Numbered from the stretch's first letter, positions 37,447 to 47,245 are shown. The stretch: DNA of 64,000 bases from Marinobacter maritimus (GCF_007671675.1 NZ_VCGW01000004.1:1-64000), one strand, 5' to 3'. Numbers and translations are program-made. The notes: generated from the sequence alone by a model not told the origin.

Positions 37447-38256
37447 ATGGATATCGAAACCGAAAGCCGGCGTGACGGTGTCTGGGCTCAACCGTATGAG
37501 TTTGTGACCGGCCAAACCCAGCACCACAAGCTTGGGCACGTTCGGCTGTGGGTCACTTTGCTGGAAAAAGAATGGCAGGTGCGTACGGAAACCCGGGAGC
37601 CAGAGACAGATCCCGTGGGCTGGACAGAATCCACAGGCCATCGGTTGCCTCCTGAAAGCGAGTCCCTGAAGCGGTTTGTCCGGGACGGGAATTCCTCCAC
37701 GGTAACCTTCATACCGGCGGTGGCCAATCTTCCAACGGTGATTCGTCCTTACCACCCGCTGACCATTCCCGCGGGCACTCGTTGCACGATTTACGTAGGA
37801 ACGGTTGTCTGGATGAAAATCTGTACCGGACAAAACCAGACCCTTCTCACAGAAGTTCCTCTGGCGGTGCCATCGCTTACCTGGGTGGGCAGAAATACGA
37901 TGGAGGGTGAGTTGTGCTACGCGTCGTCAAACTTTGGCCGCCTGGTACTTGAGGCCGTGCCGAAACGTGCATGGCGGGCGGTGACTCCGGTCACGATTAT
38001 TAATCGCAGGACCGAGCCTTTGCTGTTGGAGCGCTTCAGCCTGCCTACGCCGTTATTGTCATTGCATCAGAACGATCGCGGAGAGCTTTGGACACCGGGA
38101 GTGGTTGTGGAAGTGGCAACGGATATGAACTCCGCGAGTTTGCATGTGGATGAAGGGTTGCTTGTTGCTGCAGGCCCTTGCAAGAAAGTGGCGCCGGCCC
38201 GTGAAAAGACTGCCAAAGGGCGTCTGGTGCGCGCTATCGACCGGGTGTTTGGTTAA
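37447..38256 (+). CDS. DUF432 protein at head of mscS-rimK cluster
   Basis: A 269-residue soluble, beta-rich protein without signal peptide or membrane segment. I assign it to DUF432 from its length, composition and position before an mscS gene, an association recurrent for that family; it has no known function. ATG 37447 was chosen; a TTG 19 codons earlier is possible. mscS follows 24 bp downstream, suggesting a channel-related role (inference). Confidence 0.6.
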   Translation: MDIETESRRDGVWAQPYEFVTGQTQHHKLGHVRLWVTLLEKEWQVRTETREPETDPVGWTESTGHRLPPESESLKRFVRDGNSSTVTFIPAVANLPTVIRPYHPLTIPAGTRCTIYVGTVVWMKICTGQNQTLLTEVPLAVPSLTWVGRNTMEGELCYASSNFGRLVLEAVPKRAWRAVTPVTIINRRTEPLLLERFSLPTPLLSLHQNDRGELWTPGVVVEVATDMNSASLHVDEGLLVAAGPCKKVAPAREKTAKGRLVRAIDRVFG

Positions 38257-38280
38257 TGCACATTCTGTGGAGTAACGATT

Positions 38281-39168
38281 GTGGCTGAAGAGCTGAAAAC
38301 AGGTGCATTGAGCGTGTTTTCCGACATAGCCTGGGGGCAGTGGATCAGCTCCGGCTTTTTGCTGGTGCTCGGCATCGTGCTTGCGTCATTGGCTGCGCGC
38401 AGTGTGTCAAAGGTAATGGCGAAGCGCAGTTCCCGGCACCACACAGTCATGGTTCGGCGGCTGGTTTTTTATGTCATTTTTATTCTTTTTGGTATGGCAG
38501 CGCTGAGGGAAGCCGGATTTTCGCTGGACGTCGTGCTGGGTGCGGCCGGTATTCTGACCGTCGCCATCGGTTTTGCGTCGCAAACGTCTGCGTCCAACAT
38601 GATCAGCGGTCTGTTCCTGCTTGTTGAAAAGCCCTTTGAAATCGGTGACTTCATTGAAGTGGAAACTATCATGGGCGAAGTGGTGGGAATCGACATGCTC
38701 AGTGTCAAGCTGCGAACCAGAGATAACCTGTATGTGCGCATTCCTAACGAAACCCTGATCAAGACGCCGGTTGTTAACCGCTCACGTTTTCCCATTCGCA
38801 GGATCGACCTTCAGGTTGGGATTGCCTATGCTGAAGACGCACAGAAGGTAGAAGCCCTGTTGCTGGAGCTGGCGGAAAAGAACCCTGCCTGCCTTGAAGA
38901 GCCAAAAGCGTTTGTATTGGTAACCGCTTTTGGCCCTTCGTCGGTGGATTTGCAGTTTTCCTTCTGGGTGCCAAAAGACAAGGTACTCGAGAGCAAAAGC
39001 GGTATGCTCGTTGCTGTAAAGAAAACTCTGGACAGGGCTGGCATAGAAATACCCTTCCCGCATACCAGTATCTATGCCGGCAGTCATTCCGAGCCCTTCC
39101 GTGTACAGCTTATGGCGCCGGAAAAAGCCATCGAAAAGGAACCGTTGGATGTCGACAAAGACAGCTGA
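38281..39168 (+). CDS. MscS-family mechanosensitive channel
   Basis: A 295-residue small-conductance channel. Three membrane segments (about residues 18-38, 58-80 and 85-108) precede the MscS beta domain; the pore helix is glycine/alanine-rich ([26 protein letters not shown] in pieces) and followed by [13 protein letters not shown], the family signature. It opens under membrane tension to release osmolytes. GTG start with GGAG upstream. The next gene overlaps its 3' end by 20 bp, indicating tight coupling. Confidence 0.93.
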   Translation: MAEELKTGALSVFSDIAWGQWISSGFLLVLGIVLASLAARSVSKVMAKRSSRHHTVMVRRLVFYVIFILFGMAALREAGFSLDVVLGAAGILTVAIGFASQTSASNMISGLFLLVEKPFEIGDFIEVETIMGEVVGIDMLSVKLRTRDNLYVRIPNETLIKTPVVNRSRFPIRRIDLQVGIAYAEDAQKVEALLLELAEKNPACLEEPKAFVLVTAFGPSSVDLQFSFWVPKDKVLESKSGMLVAVKKTLDRAGIEIPFPHTSIYAGSHSEPFRVQLMAPEKAIEKEPLDVDKDS

Positions 39169-39646
39169 AGCTATCAAAACCATTGAGCCGACACCTGCTG
39201 ACAACAAACTCAGCCTTGGCTGGCGGGAGTGGGTGGCATTACCTGATCTGGATATAGGCCGCATCAAGGCGAAGGTGGATACCGGAGCGCGTACCTCCTG
39301 CCTGCACACGTTTCGCACGGAACCCTACACAAAGGATGGCGAGCGCCGGGTTCGGTTCTGGGTGCATCCGGTTCAGAATGATATGCACCACGTGGTGGAG
39401 TGTGATGCCCGTGTTCTCGATGAGCGTGATGTATCGGATTCAGGCGGCCACAAGGAACTGCGGCTGGTCATTGAGACCACTCTTGTCGTTGGCGGCCAAA
39501 GCTGGCCCGTTGAAATGACCCTGACAAACCGGGACACCATGCGGTTTCGCATGCTGATCGGTCGTACCGCCATGGCGGGCCGCACGATGGTTTATCCCGA
39601 AGCTTCCTATCTCGCCGGGGAACCGGCTTTAAGGTCTGAAAAATGA
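39149..39646 (+). CDS. RimB-like retropepsin-fold protease (Pfam Zn_protease)
   Basis: A 165-residue protein of the family annotated as ATP-dependent zinc protease and called RimB in Pseudomonas. The sequence [16 protein letters not shown] carries the DTGA motif of retropepsin-like aspartic proteases, and LIGRTAMAG later in the chain is the second conserved block. In Pseudomonas RimB modulates RimK; here it overlaps mscS by 20 bp and rimK by four (ATGA), so a joint role is likely. Confidence 0.82.
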   Translation: MSTKTAEAIKTIEPTPADNKLSLGWREWVALPDLDIGRIKAKVDTGARTSCLHTFRTEPYTKDGERRVRFWVHPVQNDMHHVVECDARVLDERDVSDSGGHKELRLVIETTLVVGGQSWPVEMTLTNRDTMRFRMLIGRTAMAGRTMVYPEASYLAGEPALRSEK

Positions 39647-40548
39647 AAATTGCTGTTCTTTCGCGCAACCGGCATTTGTACTCTACCCGTCGTCTGGTGG
39701 AAGAAGGTGTCAATCGTGGTCATGAAGTGAAGGTTATCGATTGCCTGCACTGCTCCATGAATATTACGTCTGCCAATCCACGGATTCATTATCACGAAGA
39801 AGTGCTGGAAAACTTTGACGTTGTGATCCCCCGTATCGGAGCGTCCGTTACCTTCTATGGCACAGCGGTTCTGCGCCAGTTCGAAATGATGGGAACCTTC
39901 CCGGTGAACGAGTCTGTTGCCATCACCCGTTCCCGGGACAAACTGCGCTCCCTGCAGTTGCTTGCCCGCAAAGGCGTCGGCATGCCCATTACCGGTTTTG
40001 CCAACAAACCGGATAACGTGCCGGAGCTGCTGAAAATGGTGGGCGGTGCGCCGGTTGTTATCAAGCTGCTGCAAGGCACTCAGGGCATTGGCGTAGTGCT
40101 GGCGGAAACCCGCACAGCGGCGGAGAGCGTGATTGAGGCCTTCATGGGCCTCAAAGCCGACATTCTTGTGCAGGAGTTCATCAAGGAAGCCGGCGGCGCC
40201 GACATTCGTTGTTTTGTTATTGGCGACAAGGTGATTGCGGCCATGAAACGACAGGGTGCCGAGGGCGAGTTTCGCTCCAACCTGCACCGTGGTGGCAGTG
40301 CGTCTCTGGTTCGTATTACGCCGGAAGAGCGAAAAACAGCCATTACCGCAGCCAAGTCCATGGGCCTGAACGTGGCAGGTGTCGACTTGCTTCGCTCCAG
40401 CCGTGGCCCGTTGGTGATGGAAGTGAATTCTTCGCCCGGTCTGGAAGGTATTGAAAACGCCACTGGCAAGAACGTAGCGGGCATGATTGTGAACTGGATT
40501 GAAAAGAATCAGGCGCCCTGGCGCACCAAAACAAAAGGTAGAGGATAA
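39643..40548 (+). CDS. rimK: ATP-grasp glutamate ligase RimK
   Basis: Adds glutamates to the C-terminus of ribosomal protein S6 and can make poly-glutamate. The 301 residues have the RimK N-domain ([18 protein letters not shown]) and ATP-grasp motifs [38 protein letters not shown] (read in parts), and [14 protein letters not shown], which binds metal. The S6 gene at 5.5 kb in this window encodes a long Glu/Asp-rich tail ending EEE, a fitting substrate. Confidence 0.95.
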   Translation: MKIAVLSRNRHLYSTRRLVEEGVNRGHEVKVIDCLHCSMNITSANPRIHYHEEVLENFDVVIPRIGASVTFYGTAVLRQFEMMGTFPVNESVAITRSRDKLRSLQLLARKGVGMPITGFANKPDNVPELLKMVGGAPVVIKLLQGTQGIGVVLAETRTAAESVIEAFMGLKADILVQEFIKEAGGADIRCFVIGDKVIAAMKRQGAEGEFRSNLHRGGSASLVRITPEERKTAITAAKSMGLNVAGVDLLRSSRGPLVMEVNSSPGLEGIENATGKNVAGMIVNWIEKNQAPWRTKTKGRG

Positions 40549-40551
40549 TCG

Positions 40552-41616
40552 ATGGCGCGCGCGCCCTTTGAAATGGCCGGAGTAAAAGTTCAGGCTGGCA
40601 CCCGGCAGACCATAGAAATTCCGGTAGCAAAGTTGTACACCCATACCCCCTTGCACATACCTGTGGAAATTGTGCACGGGCGCCGGGACGGCCCGGTACT
40701 GATGGTGTGCGGAGCCATACACGGTGATGAAATTGCAGGTGTGGAAATTGTGCGCCGTGTGCTCACCAATTCGGCGCTGCGCCATCTGCGCGGTACTCTG
40801 GTGGCGGTGCCTATCGTGAACATTTTCGGATTTGTGCACCGCACGCGTTATCTGCCCGACAGGCGCGACCTGAACCGCTGCTTTCCTGGCAGCGAAAGAG
40901 GCTCTCTTGGTGGGCGTATTGCGTATCTTTTGCGTACCCAGATTATGGAGCAGGTAACGCACATCATCGATTTGCACACGGGCGCCATTCACCGCTTCAA
41001 CCTGCCGCAGGTTCGGGCGGAACTGAAAAACCCGGAAACTGCCCGTATGGCAGAAGCATTTGCGGCACCGGTGATTATTGATGCAGGCCTGCGGGACGGC
41101 AGTTTGCGCGCCTACGCAGATTCTCTGGATATTCCTGTAATCACCTATGAGGGCGGCGAAGCACTGCGCTTTGACGACGTTGTAATTGGCAGTGGCGCCA
41201 AAGGCGTGATGCGAGTGATGCGGGAACTGGAAATGGTTCCTCCACGCAAAGGCCGCAGTACGACGAAAAAGCGTTCGGAAATTGCAGCCAGTTCGCAGTG
41301 GGTGAGGGCAGAGATCGATGGCATCATGCGCCCCGTTGCGCAGCTCGGGCAGAAAGTACGCAAAGGCCAGAAGCTTGCCATGGTAGCCGATCCCTTTGGT
41401 GAATCTGAAACAGCGATTATATCACCCTGCTCGGGCATCGTGATTTGTGTGAATAATCTGCCTTTGGTTAACGAAGGCGAGGCGATCTATCATATCGCGC
41501 GGTTTGACGAGCTGAACGAAGCCGAGAAAGCCATGGACTATTTTCGCAGCTCATTTGAGGCCGAAGTGAGCGAAGCCGTTGTGCCCATGCACCCCTGGGA
41601 CGAACTCCAGAAATAA
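40552..41616 (+). CDS. Succinylglutamate desuccinylase/aspartoacylase-family (M14) protein
   Basis: A 354-residue zinc carboxypeptidase-fold enzyme. Zinc ligands are seen as His57 and Glu60 in GAIHGDEIAG and His142 in DLHTG; the catalytic glutamate is likely in VITYEGGE. A C-terminal beta-barrel extension (residues about 255-325) with biotinyl/lipoyl-like topology follows. The family removes acyl or amino-acid groups from amines or carboxylates. It starts 3 bp after rimK, so it could act on glutamylated products, for example trimming glutamates (inference). Confidence 0.88.
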   Translation: MARAPFEMAGVKVQAGTRQTIEIPVAKLYTHTPLHIPVEIVHGRRDGPVLMVCGAIHGDEIAGVEIVRRVLTNSALRHLRGTLVAVPIVNIFGFVHRTRYLPDRRDLNRCFPGSERGSLGGRIAYLLRTQIMEQVTHIIDLHTGAIHRFNLPQVRAELKNPETARMAEAFAAPVIIDAGLRDGSLRAYADSLDIPVITYEGGEALRFDDVVIGSGAKGVMRVMRELEMVPPRKGRSTTKKRSEIAASSQWVRAEIDGIMRPVAQLGQKVRKGQKLAMVADPFGESETAIISPCSGIVICVNNLPLVNEGEAIYHIARFDELNEAEKAMDYFRSSFEAEVSEAVVPMHPWDELQK

Positions 41617-41631
41617 ACCACAGGAGCCGCC

Positions 41632-42057
41632 ATGATCTGGGATCAGACGTTTGTTGACCTGGCACCGCTGCCGCGAGGATTTCATCTGGTAAACAATGAA
41701 ATCCTGGCCCAGGCGCCGGACATGACCAACTGCGAAGTGGGTTTGCTGCACCTGTTTATCCAGCACACCTCCGCTTCGCTGGCAGTCAACGAAAACGCCG
41801 ACCCGGACGTGCGCGGTGACCTTGAACGCCACTTTAACGTGATGGTGCCTGAGCGGGCCCCCCACTATGAGCATGTTATGGAAGGGCCAGATGACATGCC
41901 TGCCCACATCAAGAGCATTCTTATAGGCCCGTCACTCACTCTGCCCGTGCATCACGGGCGCCTGGCGCTTGGAATATGGCAGGGCATTTATCTTTGCGAG
42001 CACCGGGACAAGGCCGGTGGCCGCCGGATTGTGGCTACGCTGCAAGGGCGTTGGTGA
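41632..42057 (+). CDS. yjbQ: YjbQ (UPF0047) family protein
   Basis: A 141-residue protein with the UPF0047 signature LFIQHTSASLAVNENADPDV and the closing motif LALGIWQGIYLCEHRD. E. coli YjbQ has weak thiamine-phosphate synthase activity, but the true role is unsettled. It follows the M14-family gene by 15 bp as the last gene of the operon. Confidence 0.9.
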   Translation: MIWDQTFVDLAPLPRGFHLVNNEILAQAPDMTNCEVGLLHLFIQHTSASLAVNENADPDVRGDLERHFNVMVPERAPHYEHVMEGPDDMPAHIKSILIGPSLTLPVHHGRLALGIWQGIYLCEHRDKAGGRRIVATLQGRW

Positions 42058-42073
42058 GCAGCTTTGGCTGCGA

Positions 42074-43102
42074 TCACATACTGGCAATCGGTTCAACGGG
42101 GAACCATTCGGTTACACCCTCAATACGGCTGCGGTTATCGCCGATGCGTATGGGTATACTCCAGCGCTTGACCACGCCAGATCGCGTTGGGTCCTCAACC
42201 GTGTCGGCATGGGCTGCACGGGGTTCGATCCAGCCATAACTTCGACCGTTCGAAACCTTTGCCCAGCGCGCTTCGGTATCGCCCTTGCTGTCGACGAACG
42301 AAGGGGAACCCGCAGGGGCTACCATGCCCCAGGTAGGGCTATGACGATTGGCTTCGACGCCCTGGGCTGAGAAACGCAGGAAGGGCTCATCTTGCTCGCC
42401 CATCAGCGTTAACGGTGAATCGCCGCGGTAGGACAAAAAAAGCCCTGGGCGAGCACTGCCAGGCATGGCTCTTATCAGCGCCTGACCTTTCAACGCACCG
42501 ACGTCCTCTACCCGTGCTTCGACGATACCAACTGCCGTGGGCACATACTCGAAACGACCGGAAATCGCGCTTTCGGTATCGCCCAGCGTGACCGGCACCG
42601 ACCATTGGCCAACAAAGGCACGCTCTCCCGCATCCACTACCTGGTGGGGCAGATCGACCGCGTCTGTGCGCAACCGCAGATCGAACCAGCCCCAGTTAGG
42701 CGTCGCTTCAACGACCGTCCAGCGTGGATCGCCCGAAGCGTTCGCCGGAATCGCGCCGGGTGCCATGAGGGTGTTGGTGCGGTGAAACGCTGCGGTGCCC
42801 AAATCCCCTTCGGTGTTTTCCGGGCCAATGCGCAGAAAAAGCCGACCTGTTTCATCCTCGATGGTCAGCGACTTGCCCGTGGGATTGGAAACCAGCAGTT
42901 GGGGTGCCAGGGTTTTGCGCAGTTGCACCCGCAGTGACGACAGTTCCGCCGGCAGAGGGTCGAGCACTGCGTACACGCTGCCGTTGTCTTCATTCGAACT
43001 TCCGCCGTGGCCATGGGCGGCAAGCGCCCAAAGCAAATTGGCGGCGATGAGCGCGAAAAAAAGCCCCCCCCGAGGGGGAAGGCTAGGGTTGCAGCGACTC
43101 AT
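42074..43102 (-). CDS. Secreted two-repeat protein coupled to the copper radical oxidase
   Basis: A 342-residue exported protein (signal peptide to about residue 31, followed by HGHGG). The mature chain is two copies of one domain, about residues 66-190 and 205-335. Matching blocks are LFLRIGPENTEGDL versus PFLRFSAQGVEAN, PRWTVVEATPNWGWFD versus ARWAKVSNGRSYGWIE, and QWSVPVTLGDTESAISGRFE versus RWSIPIRIGDNRSRIEGVTE. I do not recognise a named family, but similar proteins occur in actinobacteria as far as I recall. The start codon overlaps the oxidase stop by one base, so the proteins are made together; a histidine-rich start could mean metal binding. Confidence 0.7.
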   Translation of the reverse strand: MSRCNPSLPPRGGLFFALIAANLLWALAAHGHGGSSNEDNGSVYAVLDPLPAELSSLRVQLRKTLAPQLLVSNPTGKSLTIEDETGRLFLRIGPENTEGDLGTAAFHRTNTLMAPGAIPANASGDPRWTVVEATPNWGWFDLRLRTDAVDLPHQVVDAGERAFVGQWSVPVTLGDTESAISGRFEYVPTAVGIVEARVEDVGALKGQALIRAMPGSARPGLFLSYRGDSPLTLMGEQDEPFLRFSAQGVEANRHSPTWGMVAPAGSPSFVDSKGDTEARWAKVSNGRSYGWIEPRAAHADTVEDPTRSGVVKRWSIPIRIGDNRSRIEGVTEWFPVEPIASM

Positions 43103-45606
43103 CAGTTGTTGCCAGCGAGATTGGTGAAGTCGATAACCAGGCCTTGCAATGCGACTGGCAAACCATCGACGGTCTGTTTAAGCACCGAAGCACCGCCGTC
43201 GATTGCAATGCCGCCCTCGGTCAGAAGCTGCGGCGTGCCGTCACGAAGCTGGCCAAGAGTGGGTACTGCGCTAACGCCACCCGAGCTCAGGTCGAGGAGT
43301 GGATCCAACAGCGAACCGCCATTGTTGCCACTGTTGAGCAGTCCACCAAGCAGACCTCCAGCCACACCGCCATTGTTTTCGTCTTCTTGCGGCGCCGGTT
43401 CGATCTGCTGGGCGAGTGGGCCATGCGGGTTACCAGGGTCGGCCAGCACGCTCACAGGCGTGGACTTCGAAGGTAAACGCATGCCGTCTTCGGCCTTGTA
43501 GCTTACAAACAGCATATACTGGCCAGCCGGCAGAACCGCGCGGTTGCTGGTCATCTTGACCGTTACCTTGTCGCTATTGCGGCCTATGATCGGCAACGCC
43601 ACGGCGCGCTGATCGCCATCAATCAGGTGGGTGGTTGCCTTGCGACGAATAAGCATGACCTGGTCAATATCTGTCCGGTCCGTGCGGATATCAAACTCAC
43701 CGCCATTTGTCAGCAGGGCGACTGGCGCTTCTTCGATCGTCGGGCGATCGTCACGCGTAGCGTAGGGCGGTGTGTAGATCTCGAACGAGGGGTCACGCCC
43801 GGCGTAGTCCGCAAATCCCAGCTCATCCAGGTTGATGAACGATAGATAGGCTGTGTTGATCGGCGAGTGGCCGCCCACCAGAACCCGTCCGTCGGTCATC
43901 AGTACAGCTGTGTTGTGGTAGGTGCGCTCACGATGAGCCGAGGCCATCGGCTTCCAGGTTTCGGTTTCAATATCAAAACGTTCAGACTGGATAATCGCGC
44001 CTTCCAGCCCGGTCGCTACCACGCCGTCGCGGGTGCCGCCGGAGAACACCATAACGCTGTTGTCGGGCATCATCACGCCCGAACCGTACCAGCGTGGCTG
44101 GTTGAGTGAGCCGGTCAGGCGCGACTCATACGCCATGTCGTCGCCGTTTGTGGTAACGGTGTCGATACGCGACGAGGAAATTGGCAAATAGCCACCCGGG
44201 CTGCCAGCCGTAACATACGTTGGTACACCACCAGCCGTCAGGAACTCAGACTCGTGATAACCGCCGTTGCTGTCCGGCCGCAGTGGCAGCTGAATCGAGA
44301 AGGTTGAACCACGCATGCCGGAGCCGATGGCGCGCTCTAGTGCTCGATCGTCGACCGGGGTTTCCAGAAGTTGACCGATTGCGGCCGTTGGGTCATCCAG
44401 GGTCTGGCCGACCAGGTTACCCAGAAGTTGCTCCACCTGGTCCGGATTGATATTGGTTGGATTCAGCGTGGTGCTCAGCGCTGCCAGACCTAACTCGTTG
44501 AGCCGCAGCGGAAGACCGGCATAACCAAGATCGGTCCACTGCTTGGTGGACGGGTTATAGGTGCCGACAATGTTCCAAAGCGCCTGGTCATAGGCCTGCC
44601 CGAATGGGTTGAATGCTTGGCCGCCGGCATTGTAGAAAACGTGGCCGTTGGGCAGCAGATGCATGCGCGGGAACAGTGGCAACGAGCGTTGTGCCGCCGA
44701 GCCGTTATTGCTCCAGGTGCCGCTGTCAATATCGTAGGTTTCGGTCTGTGCGACGTTTCGGCCAGACTGAAGCGGGTCCTCAGGGTAAACCGGCTTGAGC
44801 AGTTTGGTTACGCCGCTGGCCACAAATATGTCGCTGTTGGCCAGGCTCACCAGACTTGGATACCAGCGGCCGTACTGCATGTCACCGCTCTGGCTCCAGG
44901 TGTTGGTCTCGGGATCATAGATACGTGAGGCCTTCAGGCCTTCCAGCTCCACTACGCCCACAGGCAGGCCGTCGATGCCGGGCTCCGAATAGTAGTCGGT
45001 GCCGCCGACCGCCATCATTCTGCCATCGGGGAGAAATACCACGTCGGCACAGAACAGCGCGCCGTCATTCATGTCGGTGTTGTCAGCCGTATCAAGTAGT
45101 CCGCCGGTCAGCGTGGTGCTGTCGTTGCCGTCGGGGTTGGCGCCACCGTCGTTCTGCGCCGGCTTGATCCAGGTTGGTTGGTCATTCTCGTCCAGAGTCA
45201 TAACGCGCGACTGGTCGTTGACCGACACCTCGCCAAACTGGGCTATTACTGCGAGTTCCGCGTTTTCCGTACCCTCAAGCGCATTCAGATAAATGAAACG
45301 GCCATCACCCAGCACAGCAATGGTGCCTGCTGCTGGCTTGCATTGAAGGTTGCCGTCGGCTTCCTGGATGCAGCGTTCGCTGGTAGCAATCTGCTCCCCG
45401 TCTACCTGAATGGTCGGTTCGGCGAAGGGTTTACTGAAGAATCCACCGTCGCCTGTGACTTCAGAAGGTTGGCCGTCACCGGCACTTTTGCCGTTGCCGC
45501 CAAGCAATCCACCCAGTAGGCCAGCGTGTGCCGGCGTTGTCCCGACGATGGCCAGTGCCATCGCGGATGCGAAAGATACTCGAATGTAGCGCTTTGCTAT
45601 GCGCAT
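43102..45606 (-). CDS. Secreted copper radical oxidase (galactose/glyoxal-oxidase-like, kelch + DUF1929)
   Basis: An 834-residue secreted protein. From ATG 45606 (AGGAG upstream) residues 1-28 are a signal peptide. A seven-blade kelch-type propeller (about 100-610) is followed by a C-terminal DUF1929 domain (about 620-720). All residues of the copper-radical site can be matched: Cys186 (GALFCADV) and Tyr249 (GRWYPSL) for the Cys-Tyr crosslink, Tyr563-His564 (RTYHNTAVL) and His660 (ATTHLID). A non-catalytic insert lies at about 370-430 and Gly/Asn-rich tails flank the core. Such enzymes oxidise alcohols or aldehydes to produce hydrogen peroxide; the substrate is unknown. Confidence 0.85.
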   Translation of the reverse strand: MRIAKRYIRVSFASAMALAIVGTTPAHAGLLGGLLGGNGKSAGDGQPSEVTGDGGFFSKPFAEPTIQVDGEQIATSERCIQEADGNLQCKPAAGTIAVLGDGRFIYLNALEGTENAELAVIAQFGEVSVNDQSRVMTLDENDQPTWIKPAQNDGGANPDGNDSTTLTGGLLDTADNTDMNDGALFCADVVFLPDGRMMAVGGTDYYSEPGIDGLPVGVVELEGLKASRIYDPETNTWSQSGDMQYGRWYPSLVSLANSDIFVASGVTKLLKPVYPEDPLQSGRNVAQTETYDIDSGTWSNNGSAAQRSLPLFPRMHLLPNGHVFYNAGGQAFNPFGQAYDQALWNIVGTYNPSTKQWTDLGYAGLPLRLNELGLAALSTTLNPTNINPDQVEQLLGNLVGQTLDDPTAAIGQLLETPVDDRALERAIGSGMRGSTFSIQLPLRPDSNGGYHESEFLTAGGVPTYVTAGSPGGYLPISSSRIDTVTTNGDDMAYESRLTGSLNQPRWYGSGVMMPDNSVMVFSGGTRDGVVATGLEGAIIQSERFDIETETWKPMASAHRERTYHNTAVLMTDGRVLVGGHSPINTAYLSFINLDELGFADYAGRDPSFEIYTPPYATRDDRPTIEEAPVALLTNGGEFDIRTDRTDIDQVMLIRRKATTHLIDGDQRAVALPIIGRNSDKVTVKMTSNRAVLPAGQYMLFVSYKAEDGMRLPSKSTPVSVLADPGNPHGPLAQQIEPAPQEDENNGGVAGGLLGGLLNSGNNGGSLLDPLLDLSSGGVSAVPTLGQLRDGTPQLLTEGGIAIDGGASVLKQTVDGLPVALQGLVIDFTNLAGNN

Positions 45607-45751
45607 GCAACTTTCTCCTGGCATGAGCCGCCCCAAGTGCGGTTCTGCGTTTTTGTTGTATTTCCCACCCGGTATTAAAAACGGGCAGCCAACACCAGAT
45701 ACGCAGTGGGAGTGGAGAAAGTTGCAGCTGGTTATGTGTTTTTTCTCATCT

Positions 45752-47227
45752 TCAACGAAATGGCGGCTCATCAAAGCTACGCAGCTTGCGCGAATGCAGG
45801 GTGTAACGTTCAGTGCGCATCAGTTCCAGCGCGCGGATGCCGATATGCAAATGCTGGGTAACCGCACTTTCATAAAAGGCACCTGCTGCTCCGGGTAGCT
45901 TGATCTCACTGTGCAGTGGTTTGTCGGAGACGCACAGCAGAGTGCCGTAAGGCACGCGAAACCGATAACCCTGCGCGGCGATGGTGCCGCTCTCCATATC
46001 AACCGCGATGGCGCGGGCCAGGTTAATCTGCGAGCGCTCCTGCGCCCAGCGCAGCTCCCAGTTGCGATCGTCGTAAGTTAATACAGTGCCGGTGCGCAGT
46101 CGGCGCCGGAGCGTGTCACCCTCGTCGCCGGTGATCTCCGCCGCCGCCTGCTGCAGCACTTGCTGTACTTCAGCTAGCGCCGGCAGTGGAATGTTCGGTG
46201 GCAGTACACGGTCAAGAATGCCGTCTCTGCGCATATAGGCATGGGCCAGCACATAGTCACCAATGACCTGTGACTGTCGTAGCCCACCGCAGTGACCGAT
46301 CATCAGCCAGCAGTGCGGGCGCATTACGGCGAGGTGATCGGTGATGTTCTTGGCGTTGGATGGCCCTACGCCAATATTGACCAGGGTAATACCTTGCCCG
46401 GGCTCCGAAGCCTTCAGGTGATAAGCTGGCATCTGGAACCGGTGCCAGACCACAGAGTCGACAATCGCCTCCATTTCATCGTCGGCCATGCCCCGCTCAA
46501 TCACCACATTTCCGGGCAACACCATGCTTTGAAAGCGTGAACCGCCCTGCAGCATGTCAAGCCCGTGACGAATAAACTGGTCGACGTAGCGATGGTAGTT
46601 GGTCAGTAATATCCACGGCTGCACATGTTGCCAGTCACTGCCGGTGTAGTGCACCAGCCGGCGCAATGAAAAATCCGTGCGCGCCGCATCGAACAGAGCC
46701 AGAGGCATTTGCTCCAGCTCCTGCCAATCGTAGAGGCCATCGGCGGTGCTATCGCTGGTGGCGGACAGGTCAGTACTGGGAAATACCCGCGACAGCTCGC
46801 TGGCGGTAACGCCCGAAGCGCCCAACTCGTCGCCTTGCTCAACAACATAGGGATAGGGAATGTTGACCTGGCTCCGCCCGACAGCCACAACGACGGTGAA
46901 ATCCCTCATCATATGCCCCAGCTGGCTCTCCAGATATCGCCTGAAAGCCTCGGGCTGAGTCACGGTAATAGTGTAAACACCGGGCACCTGCAGCCGCGCG
47001 TAGGCACGTATGCTGTTGGGCACTTCGCCCTGGGATTGATAGGTCAGGCGCAGTTCCGGGTAACGGAAGGTGCACTGGGAATCCTGCGGCAGTTGGCGAT
47101 AATCAAGATACTGCTTCAGCGCCGCGCGCAGTGCGCTGGTGGCTTCTTCATAAAGGGTGGCAAGGCGATCAACCGCCGCTTCAGGGGTGGTTACTACAAT
47201 AAAATCATCATCGCGAGATGGTGTCAT
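45752..47227 (-). CDS. amn: AMP nucleosidase
   Basis: Hydrolyses AMP to adenine and ribose 5-phosphate. The 491 residues from ATG 47227 (GAGG upstream) contain an N-terminal Amn domain and a C-terminal nucleoside-phosphorylase-like domain with VNIGVGPSNAKNITDHLAV, MIGHCGGLRQSQ and AIDMES-like DMESGTIAAQGYRF, in pieces. The TTG reading four codons upstream is unlikely. It lies 145 bp upstream of the oxidase gene on the same strand; that gap holds the oxidase promoter region. Confidence 0.93.
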   Translation of the reverse strand: MTPSRDDDFIVVTTPEAAVDRLATLYEEATSALRAALKQYLDYRQLPQDSQCTFRYPELRLTYQSQGEVPNSIRAYARLQVPGVYTITVTQPEAFRRYLESQLGHMMRDFTVVVAVGRSQVNIPYPYVVEQGDELGASGVTASELSRVFPSTDLSATSDSTADGLYDWQELEQMPLALFDAARTDFSLRRLVHYTGSDWQHVQPWILLTNYHRYVDQFIRHGLDMLQGGSRFQSMVLPGNVVIERGMADDEMEAIVDSVVWHRFQMPAYHLKASEPGQGITLVNIGVGPSNAKNITDHLAVMRPHCWLMIGHCGGLRQSQVIGDYVLAHAYMRRDGILDRVLPPNIPLPALAEVQQVLQQAAAEITGDEGDTLRRRLRTGTVLTYDDRNWELRWAQERSQINLARAIAVDMESGTIAAQGYRFRVPYGTLLCVSDKPLHSEIKLPGAAGAFYESAVTQHLHIGIRALELMRTERYTLHSRKLRSFDEPPFR

Positions 47228-47245
47228 GACAGGCCTCAAAGTTAT

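Noticed and set aside
39607..40992. 461-codon minus-strand frame opposite rimK
   Set aside because: Composition (His, Asn, Arg rich) is that of a complementary-strand shadow; rimK and the M14 gene are certain.
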